Made by a program: the position numbers and the translations under genes | The notes under the pieces: model-generated | Seen by the model: the letters and a program-made list of their open reading frames with translations, nothing else | Database searches by the model: none | What the model was told of the DNA's origin: nothing | Shown: positions 1 to 6,228 of the stretch, one piece after another | How the letters are laid out: the number at the start of each line of letters is the position of its first letter | Position numbering within the stretch: position 1 is the first letter of the stretch | From: an uncultured Prevotella sp. | Lineage (GTDB): Bacteria; Bacteroidota; Bacteroidia; Bacteroidales; Bacteroidaceae | NCBI GenBank assembly: GCA_937901345.1 | Contig: CALCHM010000103.1 | Coordinates: 1-8,090 of the forward strand | DNA length: 8,090 bases | Direction: 5' to 3'

Positions 1-428
1 TGATGTCTGCCATCGTAGAAAGTAACCGTACCCGTAAGGACTTCATAGCAGACCAGGTGCTCCGCATGGCAGGATGGTATGACTACACTGAGCACAATCA
101 ATACATTTCATCATTAAACGTTCAACGTTCATCGTTCAACGAACCTCCCACCATCGGTATCTTCCGCCTCACCATGAAGGCAAACTCCGATAACTTCCGT
201 CAGAGTGCTATTCAGGGTATTATGAAGCGCATTAAAGCAAAGGGTGCTAATATTATTATTTATGAACCAACACTTGAAGACGGCAGTACATTCTTTGGAA
301 GCAAGGTCGTAAATGATTTGAACGCATTTAAATCACAAGCTAATGCAATCGTAGCGAATCGTTACGAGGCATGCTTGGATGATGTTCAAGAAAAGGTTTA
401 TACTCGCGATTTGTTTAGAAGAGACTAA
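1..428 (+). CDS. ugd: UDP-glucose 6-dehydrogenase, C-terminal part (5' end outside window)
   Basis: This is the C-terminal portion of a cytosolic enzyme that oxidises UDP-glucose to UDP-glucuronate with two NAD+, giving a precursor for acidic surface polysaccharides. The visible 141 residues carry hallmarks of the family's UDP-binding C-terminal domain: the helix entry ESNRTRKDFIAD, then IFRLTMKANSDNFRQSAIQG with the RLTMK and SDNFR motifs, then IIIYEP, and the closing VYTRDLFRRD. Bases 1-2 finish a codon that starts upstream, so the gene is cut by the window edge and the ATG at position 3 is probably internal. An odd segment at residues 37-47 (SLNVQRSSFNE), between the helix and the RLTMK strand, is encoded by a heptamer repeat array also found between genes. 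It lies in what should be a variable surface loop, so the enzyme may still work. Family assignment is firm; activity is inferred. Confidence 0.93.
   Translation, partial: MSAIVESNRTRKDFIADQVLRMAGWYDYTEHNQYISSLNVQRSSFNEPPTIGIFRLTMKANSDNFRQSAIQGIMKRIKAKGANIIIYEPTLEDGSTFFGSKVVNDLNAFKSQANAIVANRYEACLDDVQEKVYTRDLFRRD
111..145 (-). repeat. In-frame heptamer array inside ugd
   Basis: Five 7-base units can be read: TCATTAA, ACGTTCA, ACGTTCA, TCGTTCA, ACGAACC. They are the reverse complement of the intergenic heptamers (GTTGAAC, GATGAAC and similar), hence the minus strand. The array is read through without a stop and adds the peptide SLNVQRSSFNE to Ugd. Confidence 0.8.
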
Positions 429-491
429 AGAAGATCAACTGATAACGATAAATAGACAAAAAAACTGTATTTGAAAAAACACTTGAGAGTT

Positions 492-1367
492 ATGAGTATT
501 TTGCAATCTATTGAAGAAATAATAGCTCTGCACGATAAATATGCAAGTGTAAGATATGATGACAAGAACTATCATGTAACTCTGTTAATTGATATGTTTA
601 ATCAATGGCATAGTCAATCGTCTAAACTTTTTTCTCGGTATCTTCCAAGTGAAGATTTAGATCTTGTAAAGTTTAAAGATGCTGAAATCAGAAATGCAAA
701 TGTTCTGTCAGGAGTTTTTAATGAATTAGAGAGTACCTTTCACATATTAGTTGATAAACTGAGAATGAGTTCTTATTGTAAACTAGAAGTGTTTATATTA
801 GAGGGGGAGACTATTGTAAAAACAATAAAATATCAAGAGCCACCTCATGGCGTAATACGCATGTTCAAAGTTTATCTGATGCCAAATGAATCCGAGTATC
901 AAATTTGGAAAAATAAATGTTTGCGATTACTAGAGTCTAATTATTATAGACAAGTAAATGCTTTAGTTGATTTTAAAAGTGCTGTGGAAAAATTTGAAAA
1001 ATCTCATTATGCTCCAAAATATATGCATGAAATGATAGGAATTTTAAAATCATTGGTAGATGTTCCTGTTAACAGTTCAGTAGAATCCCAAGCGGCACAA
1101 CAAAATTCAACTACTCCTTTAACTCTAAACTTATATCAGAATCAATCACAGACATTGAATGTAGATTTTAAAATCATTTGGGATTCTATTGGGAATGAAC
1201 TCACTGGTAAAGATTTGAAAGAACTAAAAGAACTTATTGAAATGGAATCCGAACCACAAGCAAAAAAAACTAAAGTTTTGGATAAACTAAAGTCTTTTGG
1301 TTCAGATGTTCTATCTAATATTATTGCCAATATAATTACAAACCCAAGCGTTTTGAGTGGTTTGTGA
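492..1367 (+). CDS. Protein of unknown function with a hydrophobic C-terminal tail
   Basis: I do not recognise a named family for the N-terminal part. From the ATG at 492 the protein has 291 residues; a TTG at 471 would add seven, but ATG is more likely. The sequence suggests three parts: a mostly helical, charged region (about 1-190), a Gln/Asn/Ser-rich linker (about 194-226, including QNQSQTLN), and a C-terminal module with ELTGKDLKELKELIE followed by KSFGSDVLSNIIANIITNP. The last 20 or so residues are strongly hydrophobic and glycine-poor, which could be a membrane-active or buried helix. From memory, a similar C-terminal module follows Q/N-rich linkers in small Bacteroidetes and Firmicutes proteins, some linked to abortive infection (AbiTii-like); I cannot verify this. 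The gene is visibly AT-richer than the nucleotidyltransferase and sugar transferase genes, suggesting separate acquisition. It sits between ugd and a glycosyltransferase but shows no polysaccharide-enzyme motif. Confidence 0.75.
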   Translation: MSILQSIEEIIALHDKYASVRYDDKNYHVTLLIDMFNQWHSQSSKLFSRYLPSEDLDLVKFKDAEIRNANVLSGVFNELESTFHILVDKLRMSSYCKLEVFILEGETIVKTIKYQEPPHGVIRMFKVYLMPNESEYQIWKNKCLRLLESNYYRQVNALVDFKSAVEKFEKSHYAPKYMHEMIGILKSLVDVPVNSSVESQAAQQNSTTPLTLNLYQNQSQTLNVDFKIIWDSIGNELTGKDLKELKELIEMESEPQAKKTKVLDKLKSFGSDVLSNIIANIITNPSVLSGL

Positions 1368-1406
1368 TAATTGGGGAAAATTAACTTTTATCAAAATAGT
1401 TTATAT

Positions 1407-2186
1407 ATGCAGGACTATGGGTTAGTATCAATAATTACCCCTTCATGGAATTGTGGAAGTTTTGTGGAAGAAACGCTTCGAAGCATTCAGGCACAGACGT
1501 ATCAAAATTGGGAAGTGCTTTTTCAAGACGATTGTTCTTCGGATGATACGAAGCAAATTGTAGCAAGATTGGCTGCTGAGGATGGGCGCATTAAATATGA
1601 GTGTAATACTCAGAATAGTGGTGCCGCGATAACTCGAAATAATGCGCTCCGTAGAGCTGAAGGTAAGTGGGTTGCTTTTCTGGATAGTGACGACTTGTGG
1701 ACTCCTGACAAACTTGAAAAGCAGGTAGAGTTCATGGTTAAGAATGGTTATCATTTCTCCTATACGAGTTATTGTGAAATTAATGAACAATCAGAAGAGA
1801 CTGGTAAGTTGATTACTGGTCCTAAACATGTAACAAAAGCAGGAATGTATGCTTTCTGTTGGCCTGGATGTTTGACCGTTATGTATGACCGAGAACATGT
1901 TGGTTTAATCCAAATTGAGGATATAAAGAAGAATAATGATTATGCGATGTGGCTGAAGGTTTGCCATAAGGCAGATTGCTATTTGTTGGACGAATGTTTG
2001 GCCAAGTATCGCCGTGGACGTACGGGGTCAATTAGCACGCATGGTTATTCGACTTTAATAAAGTGGCATTATAAATTGTTTCGCGATGCTGAAGGCATGA
2101 ATCCTGTATGTGCTTTCTTGAACACTTGTGTTAATTTGATCTGCGGTTTGTACAAGAAAAACAAATTTGTTAAGGTGAAATCTTGA
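1407..2186 (+). CDS. Family 2 glycosyltransferase
   Basis: This is a GT-A fold glycosyltransferase that would transfer a sugar from a nucleotide sugar to a growing lipid-linked repeat unit on the inner face of the cytoplasmic membrane. Starting at the ATG at 1407 (259 residues), it opens with LVSIITPSWNCGSF (7-20), the usual nucleotide-binding strand. Next come DDCSSDDT (41-48) and AFLDSDDLWTPDKL (90-103), whose DSDD (93-96) is the metal-binding DXD-type motif. The later NNDYAMWLKV and LDECLAKYRRG are typical of the acceptor side of this family. An in-frame TTG at 1371 would add 12 residues, but the family normally begins a few residues before the VSIITP strand, which favours 1407. Its stop overlaps the next start by one base (TGATG), so the two are probably co-translated. 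The sugar transferred cannot be told from sequence. Confidence 0.9.
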   Translation: MQDYGLVSIITPSWNCGSFVEETLRSIQAQTYQNWEVLFQDDCSSDDTKQIVARLAAEDGRIKYECNTQNSGAAITRNNALRRAEGKWVAFLDSDDLWTPDKLEKQVEFMVKNGYHFSYTSYCEINEQSEETGKLITGPKHVTKAGMYAFCWPGCLTVMYDREHVGLIQIEDIKKNNDYAMWLKVCHKADCYLLDECLAKYRRGRTGSISTHGYSTLIKWHYKLFRDAEGMNPVCAFLNTCVNLICGLYKKNKFVKVKS

Positions 2187-3382
2187 TGTTGAAATCAAAG
2201 ATGAATAACAACTTGATAACTATCCTCAGAGCAGGATTGCACATACCTTCAATCACCACAGCAGAGGTTGAGGCCTTAAAATGTTGTGGAGCAGAAGAGT
2301 GGAAGGCGATGGCTGACTTGGCTGTGAAGCAGAGTGTGGCGGGTGTGTTTTTCGATGGGATGCAGCATCTTTATCAAACGTATGGGGATGTGCTCCCAAA
2401 AGAGGATTGGGCGCGCGAGATTAAGGGGCGCCTTTTTGGCATCACGATGCAACTGGAGCAACGAAATAGGAAGCAAGTTGCTGTAATGAATAAGGTGGGG
2501 GCTTTCTTGAAGCAACATGGTTGTCAGATGATGGTGATGAAGGGGCAGGCTTGCGCTACGATGTATCCGAATCCTTTGCATCGCTCGATTGGCGACATTG
2601 ACTGCTATCTTTACAATGACTATGAAAAGGGGAATGAGTTAATCCGACAGACGGGGGTGCATGTGGACGACAGTTGGTATAAGCACTCGGAGTTTTGCAT
2701 CGAGGGGGAGACGTTTGAAAATCACCAATATTTCGTGACGACGCGTGGGGGGGAGCGGTATAAAAGATTGGATAGGAAGTTGAAGTGCCTTGCACAACAA
2801 GAGATGAGAGTTGAGAGTGGAGAGATGGAAGAATCGATACCCTCAGATTTAAGTGACAAGCCTCTCAATTCTGATAATAATTCGCTCATCGTTAATCGCT
2901 CGTCGTTAAACGTTCATTATCCTCCTGTTATGTTTAATGCGTTGTTCCTGACGTATCATGCTTGTATCCACTTCGTGTCGGAGGGGTTGCGACTGAAGCA
3001 GGTGTTGGACTGGGTGATGTTTGTGAAGGTGCATCAGGAGGAGGTGGATTGGAAGGCGTTGCACGCGATGTGCGTGGAATATAAGTTAGACCGTTTCCTG
3101 AGTGTGATGAATGCTATTGCCGTGGAGGTGTTTGGTGTGGAGAGGAAGGCAACGGAGATGGTATGCGAGAGTCCTTACGTAGCGAAGGTGATGAACTCTA
3201 TCCTCTATGACGATGATTACATCTTTAACACGACCGAGGGAAATTGGCAACAGCGCTTCCATATTGTCGGCAACATGATTAAGTACCGCTGGAAATATCG
3301 CGACATTTGCCAACAGAGCATTGTCTCGCACTTGTGGACAAGTGTTGTGGGATTTATTTTTAGGACGGAAGAGAATGATTAA
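2186..3382 (+). CDS. Nucleotidyltransferase-fold family protein (NTP_transf_5-like)
   Basis: This is a protein of about 398 residues resembling the uncharacterised nucleotidyltransferase family often found in polysaccharide loci; its exact reaction is unknown. The key region is VMKGQACATMYPNPLHR followed by SIGDIDCYL, in which D137 and D139 (counting from the ATG at 2186) match the metal-binding aspartates of the fold and K119-G120 the conserved KG. A later conserved block reads FNALFLTYHACIHF...GLRLKQVLDW. A TTG at 2183 and an ATG at 2201 are alternative starts; 2186 is preferred for the TGATG overlap with the glycosyltransferase stop. Residues 206-244 form a low-complexity insert (EMRVESGEMEES through SLIVNRSSLNVH) that is encoded largely by repeat DNA and interrupts the protein between conserved blocks. 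The final two codons, GAT TAA, lie in the first unit of the next array. The gene is G-rich compared with the genes at 492 and 1407. Confidence 0.82.
   Translation: MLKSKMNNNLITILRAGLHIPSITTAEVEALKCCGAEEWKAMADLAVKQSVAGVFFDGMQHLYQTYGDVLPKEDWAREIKGRLFGITMQLEQRNRKQVAVMNKVGAFLKQHGCQMMVMKGQACATMYPNPLHRSIGDIDCYLYNDYEKGNELIRQTGVHVDDSWYKHSEFCIEGETFENHQYFVTTRGGERYKRLDRKLKCLAQQEMRVESGEMEESIPSDLSDKPLNSDNNSLIVNRSSLNVHYPPVMFNALFLTYHACIHFVSEGLRLKQVLDWVMFVKVHQEEVDWKALHAMCVEYKLDRFLSVMNAIAVEVFGVERKATEMVCESPYVAKVMNSILYDDDYIFNTTEGNWQQRFHIVGNMIKYRWKYRDICQQSIVSHLWTSVVGFIFRTEEND
2801..2828 (+). repeat. Purine-rich heptamers inside the nucleotidyltransferase gene
   Basis: Four 7-base units are visible: GAGATGA, GAGTTGA, GAGTGGA, GAGATGG. 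They resemble the GTTGAGA and GTTGAGG variants in the intergenic arrays. They are read in frame as EMRVESGEM, at the start of the low-complexity insert. Confidence 0.55.
2882..2916 (-). repeat. In-frame heptamer array inside the nucleotidyltransferase gene
   Basis: Five 7-base units are visible: TCGCTCA, TCGTTAA, TCGCTCG, TCGTTAA, ACGTTCA. They are reverse complements of the intergenic heptamers (TGAACGT, TTAACGA and similar). The array is translated as SLIVNRSSLNVH, in the same frame as the array in ugd. TAA occurs twice but never in the frame that is used. Confidence 0.78.
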
Positions 3383-3460
3383 CGATTAACGTTTAACGTT
3401 TAACGTTGAGGGTTTAACGAGGAACGATTAACGTTTAACGATGAGGGTTGAACGATGAGC
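3377..3460 (+). repeat. Heptamer array after the nucleotidyltransferase gene
   Basis: Twelve contiguous 7-base units are seen, mainly GATTAAC and GTTTAAC, with GTTGAGG, GAGGAAC, GATGAGG, GTTGAAC and GATGAGC. The first unit supplies the stop codon of the nucleotidyltransferase gene (TAA 3380-3382). Every unit is exactly 7 bases with no spacers. The stretch 3461-3555 that follows is AT-rich and holds only a weak promoter-like match ahead of the next gene. Confidence 0.88.
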
Positions 3461-3555
3461 AGAACGAGTTTTTGTTCTGTTGATTTAAATTAACTCTGGT
3501 TTGTCTCTGGTTTATATTGTTGAGTGTTTCTGAAACATCCGTAATTTATAAGTAT

Positions 3556-3774
3556 ATGGAGGATAAATATAGAATACCATACGTGAATGCTTGTGTTCGG
3601 GCATTTGCCGCTAGATTTTCGTTGTCAGTTCCTGCAGCTTTTAGATATTTGAAGAGATTTCAAGGGATGAACTTCCTTGAGGATTTTTATGATGTGGAGC
3701 ATTTGTTGTCTATCAATGAGGCGGTGGATGACTTGGTGCTCGTGTGTAAAAAGAATGGAGGGTTATTGGTATGA
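3556..3774 (+). CDS. DUF3791-like small protein
   Basis: This is a 72-residue protein resembling DUF3791. Its helical core runs from YVNACVRAFAARFSLS, through AFRYLKRFQGMNFLEDFYDVEHLL, to EAVDDLVLVC, with the conserved D-V-x-H-x-L block near residues 45-50. In Bacteroidetes and Firmicutes such proteins are often encoded just before a DUF3990 protein, and the pair has been regarded as toxin-antitoxin-like. That is exactly the arrangement here: its stop overlaps the next start by four bases (ATGA at 3771), a sign of translational coupling. The ATG at 3556 is chosen. An in-frame TTG at 3517 would add 13 residues (85 in all) that do not look like part of the family core. A possible weak promoter (TTTG at 3471-3474, then CTGGTTTG at 3496-3503) is poorly matched. 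Confidence 0.72.
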   Translation: MEDKYRIPYVNACVRAFAARFSLSVPAAFRYLKRFQGMNFLEDFYDVEHLLSINEAVDDLVLVCKKNGGLLV

Positions 3775-3980
3775 GACTTTATCATGGTACGAATGTGGAT
3801 TTCGATTTGATTGATATTGAAAAATCAAATCCGTATAAAGATTTTGGTAAGGGGTTTTATTTGACTGACATAAAGGAACAGGCCGAGAGAATGGCGCTAA
3901 GAAAGGTTAAGTTTTTTGGTGGGGCTCCTGTTATTCAGGTTTATGACTTTGACGAAACCGCTTTACAGATGAACGATTAA
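3771..3980 (+). CDS. DUF3990-like protein, C-terminally truncated
   Basis: This is a 69-residue remnant of DUF3990, a family I recall as having an ADP-ribosyltransferase-like fold and being about twice this long. Two of the three expected active-site blocks are present: LYHGTN near the start (the His strand) and KDFGKGFYLTD around residues 23-33 (the Tyr block), followed by QAERMA. The third block, which should carry the catalytic acidic residue in the C-terminal half, is missing. The reading frame runs into a heptamer array and ends at once: the last codons ATG AAC GAT TAA (residues MND, then stop) are repeat sequence. I found no continuation of the family in 4173-4310, so the 3' part seems deleted rather than displaced. 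The protein is probably inactive as an enzyme, leaving the DUF3791 protein without an intact partner. Confidence 0.7.
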   Translation: MRLYHGTNVDFDLIDIEKSNPYKDFGKGFYLTDIKEQAERMALRKVKFFGGAPVIQVYDFDETALQMND

Positions 3981-4001
3981 CGTTGAACGATTAACGTTGA
4001 T

Positions 4002-4033
4002 GGTTCTGAAGTTCTGAGGTTCTGAAGTTCTGA
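4002..4033 (+). repeat. GGTTCTGA octamer array
   Basis: Four contiguous 8-base units alternate between GGTTCTGA and AGTTCTGA. The switch from a 7-base to an 8-base period is sharp, at the shared G of 4002. Confidence 0.85.
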
Positions 4034-4093
4034 GGTAGAGAACGATTAACGAGGAACGTTTAACGATTAAAGTTGAAGGTTGAGAGGGGGGAT

Positions 4094-4156
4094 TTAGAGT
4101 ACAGAGAACAGAGAACGGAGTACAACTGGTAATCAACGATTAACGATTAAAGTTGA
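4094..4156 (+). repeat. 63-bp repeat block, copy A
   Basis: This block begins TTAGAGTACAGAG, continues through GAGTACAACTGGTAATC, and ends in heptamers. It matches 7211-7273 over 63 bases with four mismatches and no gaps. It encodes nothing evident and begins with AGAG/CAGAG-rich sequence unlike the heptamers. Confidence 0.88.
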
Positions 4157-4221
4157 ACGATTAAAGATTAAAGGGGTGGGGTTCTGAGGTGACAGGATGC
4201 TTGGATTCCCTAATCTTTCTA

Positions 4222-4253
4222 TTTGTATGTGTTTCGAAAATAGCGTATCTTTG
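4222..4253 (+). promoter_or_regulatory. Bacteroidetes-type promoter for the ATPase-HNH operon
   Basis: TTTG at 4222-4225 is followed after 20 bases by TATCTTTG at 4246-4253. This fits exactly the known Bacteroidetes consensus TTTG (-33) and TAnnTTTG (-7) with 19-21 bases between. Transcription should start near 4257-4260, giving a leader of about 50 bases before the ATG at 4311. It lies just after the repeat region, so the operon probably has its own transcription independent of the polysaccharide genes. Confidence 0.8.
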
Positions 4254-4310
4254 TCATTAGTTTTGTGAGTCATTCACTACAGCAATAAAATAACTTGAAA
4301 TGTCAAATTT

Positions 4311-5507
4311 ATGAGAATAGAACGTCTTCAAATTAAAAATATAGGTCCTTTCAGAGAGGCAACAGTAAATTTTGCTACTCATGTTAATGCAGAAACAAAT
4401 GAACAACCAATTACCATTATTACGGGTGTCAATGGGGCAGGTAAGTCTATTGTCATTGATGCGATTCGTGCTATTTTGAGTGCGCAGGTATTGGAAAGAA
4501 ATATTGTAGCCGATGATAAGGACTTTTATGTCGGTATTGATGTTGAGTATAATGGCGATGGTTTAAAGCGTTTGGAGGTGTCAAAATTAGACCATGGTAG
4601 TTTCCCTGTTACTGATTTTTCTGGATTGAATACTTTTTTCAAGCATGGGTATAGTAGACCAGGAGAAATTCATGGTTGGGTAGTAGATTATTGGTCTTCT
4701 AAGTTGCCCACAGATTCTTTCAAAATAAAAAATATGGTGAGCATTGAGCACGAAAAAGTGTTGAAAGATGTTCTACTTGGGAAGAAGAGTAATGTGGAAC
4801 TGACTAATTTCATATGTCAGGTGGATTACTTGAGAAGCAGTGAAATGCCTGAGGAGAAAGAATTGGGGGAATGCTTGTATGATTCGGTAAAATCCATCAT
4901 TAATGAATGTTTAGATAATGGTGAGTTTCTATACGTAAGACGTATTGATAGTACACCGATTGTAAAACAGAATGGTCATCAACTTTCGTTGGAGAAACTC
5001 AGCAGTGGTAATATCTTCTTGATTGAGCATTTGCTGATGTTACTCTGCAAAATGTATTCGGTATGTGTATTGAATGAGTTGAAACCTGCGGAGATTACAA
5101 AGATTCCTGGTCTGTTGTTGATTGACGAAATAGAGAATCATCTTCATCCTAAATGGCAGAAGAAGATTTTAGGTATAATTAGAAGAACTTTCCCTAACCT
5201 TCAGATTATTTTGACTACACATTCTCCATTTGTGGTGTCTTCTGTGGATGGCGCAAGAATATATACTTGTAATTCTCAGGGAGACCACAGTACAATAGAG
5301 GACGAGACGGATAAATATTCTCACATGCCTGTGGAAGAAATATTGGCTTCGGATATATTTGACGTGTCATCGTTTAATGACGAAATAACGGAGTTGATGA
5401 AGCGTCGTAAGGATTTGATTGGTGCTGGAGAGATGGAGGGTGCTACTGAGATTGAACGTAAACTGCTAGAAATCAATCCTGAATATTTTATGTATTTGAA
5501 TTTCTAA
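4311..5507 (+). CDS. ABC/OLD-type AAA ATPase, PtuA-like (Septu-type)
   Basis: This is a 398-residue cytosolic ATPase of the SMC/ABC-like type seen in phage-defence systems. The N-terminus reads MRIERLQIKNIGPF, typical of RecF/OLD-like ATPases. Walker A is GVNGAGKS (39-46). The signature is LEKLSSGN (227-234), with Asn in place of the usual final Glu or Gln. Walker B is LLLIDEIENHLHP (268-280), with D272 and E273. The switch histidine is in TTHSPFVV (302-309). No TOPRIM nuclease domain follows; the C-terminus is a short helical extension (about 335-390). The HNH nuclease gene starts 12 bases downstream, and an ATPase plus HNH pair is the composition of Septu (PtuA/PtuB) and of the retron Ec78 effector. 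No reverse transcriptase is present, so a stand-alone Septu-like system fits best. The protein seems short for PtuA. Role in defence is inferred from domain pairing, not shown. Confidence 0.85.
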   Translation: MRIERLQIKNIGPFREATVNFATHVNAETNEQPITIITGVNGAGKSIVIDAIRAILSAQVLERNIVADDKDFYVGIDVEYNGDGLKRLEVSKLDHGSFPVTDFSGLNTFFKHGYSRPGEIHGWVVDYWSSKLPTDSFKIKNMVSIEHEKVLKDVLLGKKSNVELTNFICQVDYLRSSEMPEEKELGECLYDSVKSIINECLDNGEFLYVRRIDSTPIVKQNGHQLSLEKLSSGNIFLIEHLLMLLCKMYSVCVLNELKPAEITKIPGLLLIDEIENHLHPKWQKKILGIIRRTFPNLQIILTTHSPFVVSSVDGARIYTCNSQGDHSTIEDETDKYSHMPVEEILASDIFDVSSFNDEITELMKRRKDLIGAGEMEGATEIERKLLEINPEYFMYLNF

Positions 5508-5509
5508 GT

Positions 5510-5514
5510 GGAGG
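5510..5514 (+). promoter_or_regulatory. Shine-Dalgarno site of the HNH gene
   Basis: GGAGG lies five bases before the ATG at 5520, in the 12-base gap after the ATPase stop. It decides for 5520 over the in-frame GTG at 5508, which overlaps this site. Strong sites like this are uncommon in Bacteroidetes. Confidence 0.6.
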
Positions 5515-5519
5515 TGAGT

Positions 5520-6188
5520 ATGAGACATATAGATAGACTTCCAGAACCTCAAATACTTAGCAAAAAGAAGGCAGAGTGGCAATGTAAATTTGAGCAAAAA
5601 TTAGCAGGAAATCCAAAAGTTCGTCCAGATGCTTCAAAATATGGTCATGAGGAGATACGCAAATTGTTAAACGTATGTTCATTCAATAAATGTTTCTATT
5701 GCGAGAGTTTTCTTGGTGGTGCTAATCAAGAGATTGATCATTATATTGAAGTTGCGATAGAACCATCACTGGCTTTTGAATGGACGAATTTGTATTTGTC
5801 TTGCAGTAATTGTAATGATAAACTTGATCATAATTCTATTCCTATTACCAATGTCTTGAATCCATGCGTGGATACTGATGAGGAAATCAAGAATCATATT
5901 ACTTTTGAAAAAGAGTTAATTTGCTCGCAGAAAGCTTCGGAAAAGGGATTAAAAACTATTCAGAAGTTTAGACTGAGTTCTCAGGTCTTGGATTTAAAAA
6001 GAAGCAAGTGGTTGACAAAGTTGACAACGAAGGCAATTGATATTATGAATAAAATGCATGAAGAGCATAGAACAACTTATACACAAGAAGAGAAAGATGT
6101 TATATGTAGATTTATGCAGAAAGATCAACCTTATAGTTTAATGTGTGAGGTCTTTATTCGAAAGAATCTTGCTTGGGCAATTAATTAA
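5520..6188 (+). CDS. HNH nuclease, PtuB-like (Septu-type effector)
   Basis: This is a 222-residue protein with a zinc-bound HNH nuclease core, the likely effector partner of the upstream ATPase. Counting from the ATG at 5520, the first Cys pair is CFYC (58-61). The catalytic stretch is EIDHYIE, with D73-H74. The middle Asn lies in EWTNLYLSCSNCN (N90), which also holds the second Cys pair (C95, C98). A C-terminal QPYSLMCEVFIRK resembles the conserved PYS-containing tail of PtuB and TIGR02646-like HNH proteins. The usual Pro-Lys after DHxx is replaced here by Glu-Val. In known systems the ATPase and nuclease form a complex and the nuclease cuts DNA (Septu) or tRNA (retron Ec78); the target here is unknown. 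Gene order, spacing and a shared promoter support a two-gene operon. The 40 bases before the next gene (6189-6228) hold no clear terminator, so transcription may continue into the sugar transferase gene. Confidence 0.83.
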   Translation: MRHIDRLPEPQILSKKKAEWQCKFEQKLAGNPKVRPDASKYGHEEIRKLLNVCSFNKCFYCESFLGGANQEIDHYIEVAIEPSLAFEWTNLYLSCSNCNDKLDHNSIPITNVLNPCVDTDEEIKNHITFEKELICSQKASEKGLKTIQKFRLSSQVLDLKRSKWLTKLTTKAIDIMNKMHEEHRTTYTQEEKDVICRFMQKDQPYSLMCEVFIRKNLAWAIN

Positions 6189-6228
6189 ATAAACAGTGTA
6201 GGTGTCCTAAGGTAAAAACAAACAAACT

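Larger units (their letters stand above)
3968..4172 (+). repeat. Composite repeat region ahead of the ATPase-HNH operon
   Basis: Heptamers occupy 3968-4001 (GATGAAC, GATTAAC, GTTGAAC, GATTAAC, GTTGATG), 4044-4085 and 4138-4172. Between them lie an octamer array and a 63-bp block, listed separately. A lone GGTTCTGA follows at 4180-4187. The region accounts for most of the gene-free stretch 3981-4310; the remainder, 4188-4310, contains the promoter and leader of the next operon. Confidence 0.85.

Noticed and set aside
466..473. TGTATTTG as a -7 promoter box for the gene at 492
   Set aside because: It breaks the TA of the consensus, no TTTG is found at the right distance upstream, and the leader would be only about 15 bases.
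2276..2795. Minus-strand open frames opposite the nucleotidyltransferase gene
   Set aside because: Low-complexity translations with no family resemblance, opposite a gene with conserved motifs.
3968..4172. Possible CRISPR array
   Set aside because: Units are only 7-8 bases, contiguous and degenerate, with no unique spacers of constant length and no cas genes.
4173..4310. Retron non-coding RNA upstream of the ATPase-HNH pair
   Set aside because: No reverse transcriptase gene is present and no long paired msr/msd-like structure was seen; the stretch holds a promoter and a short leader.
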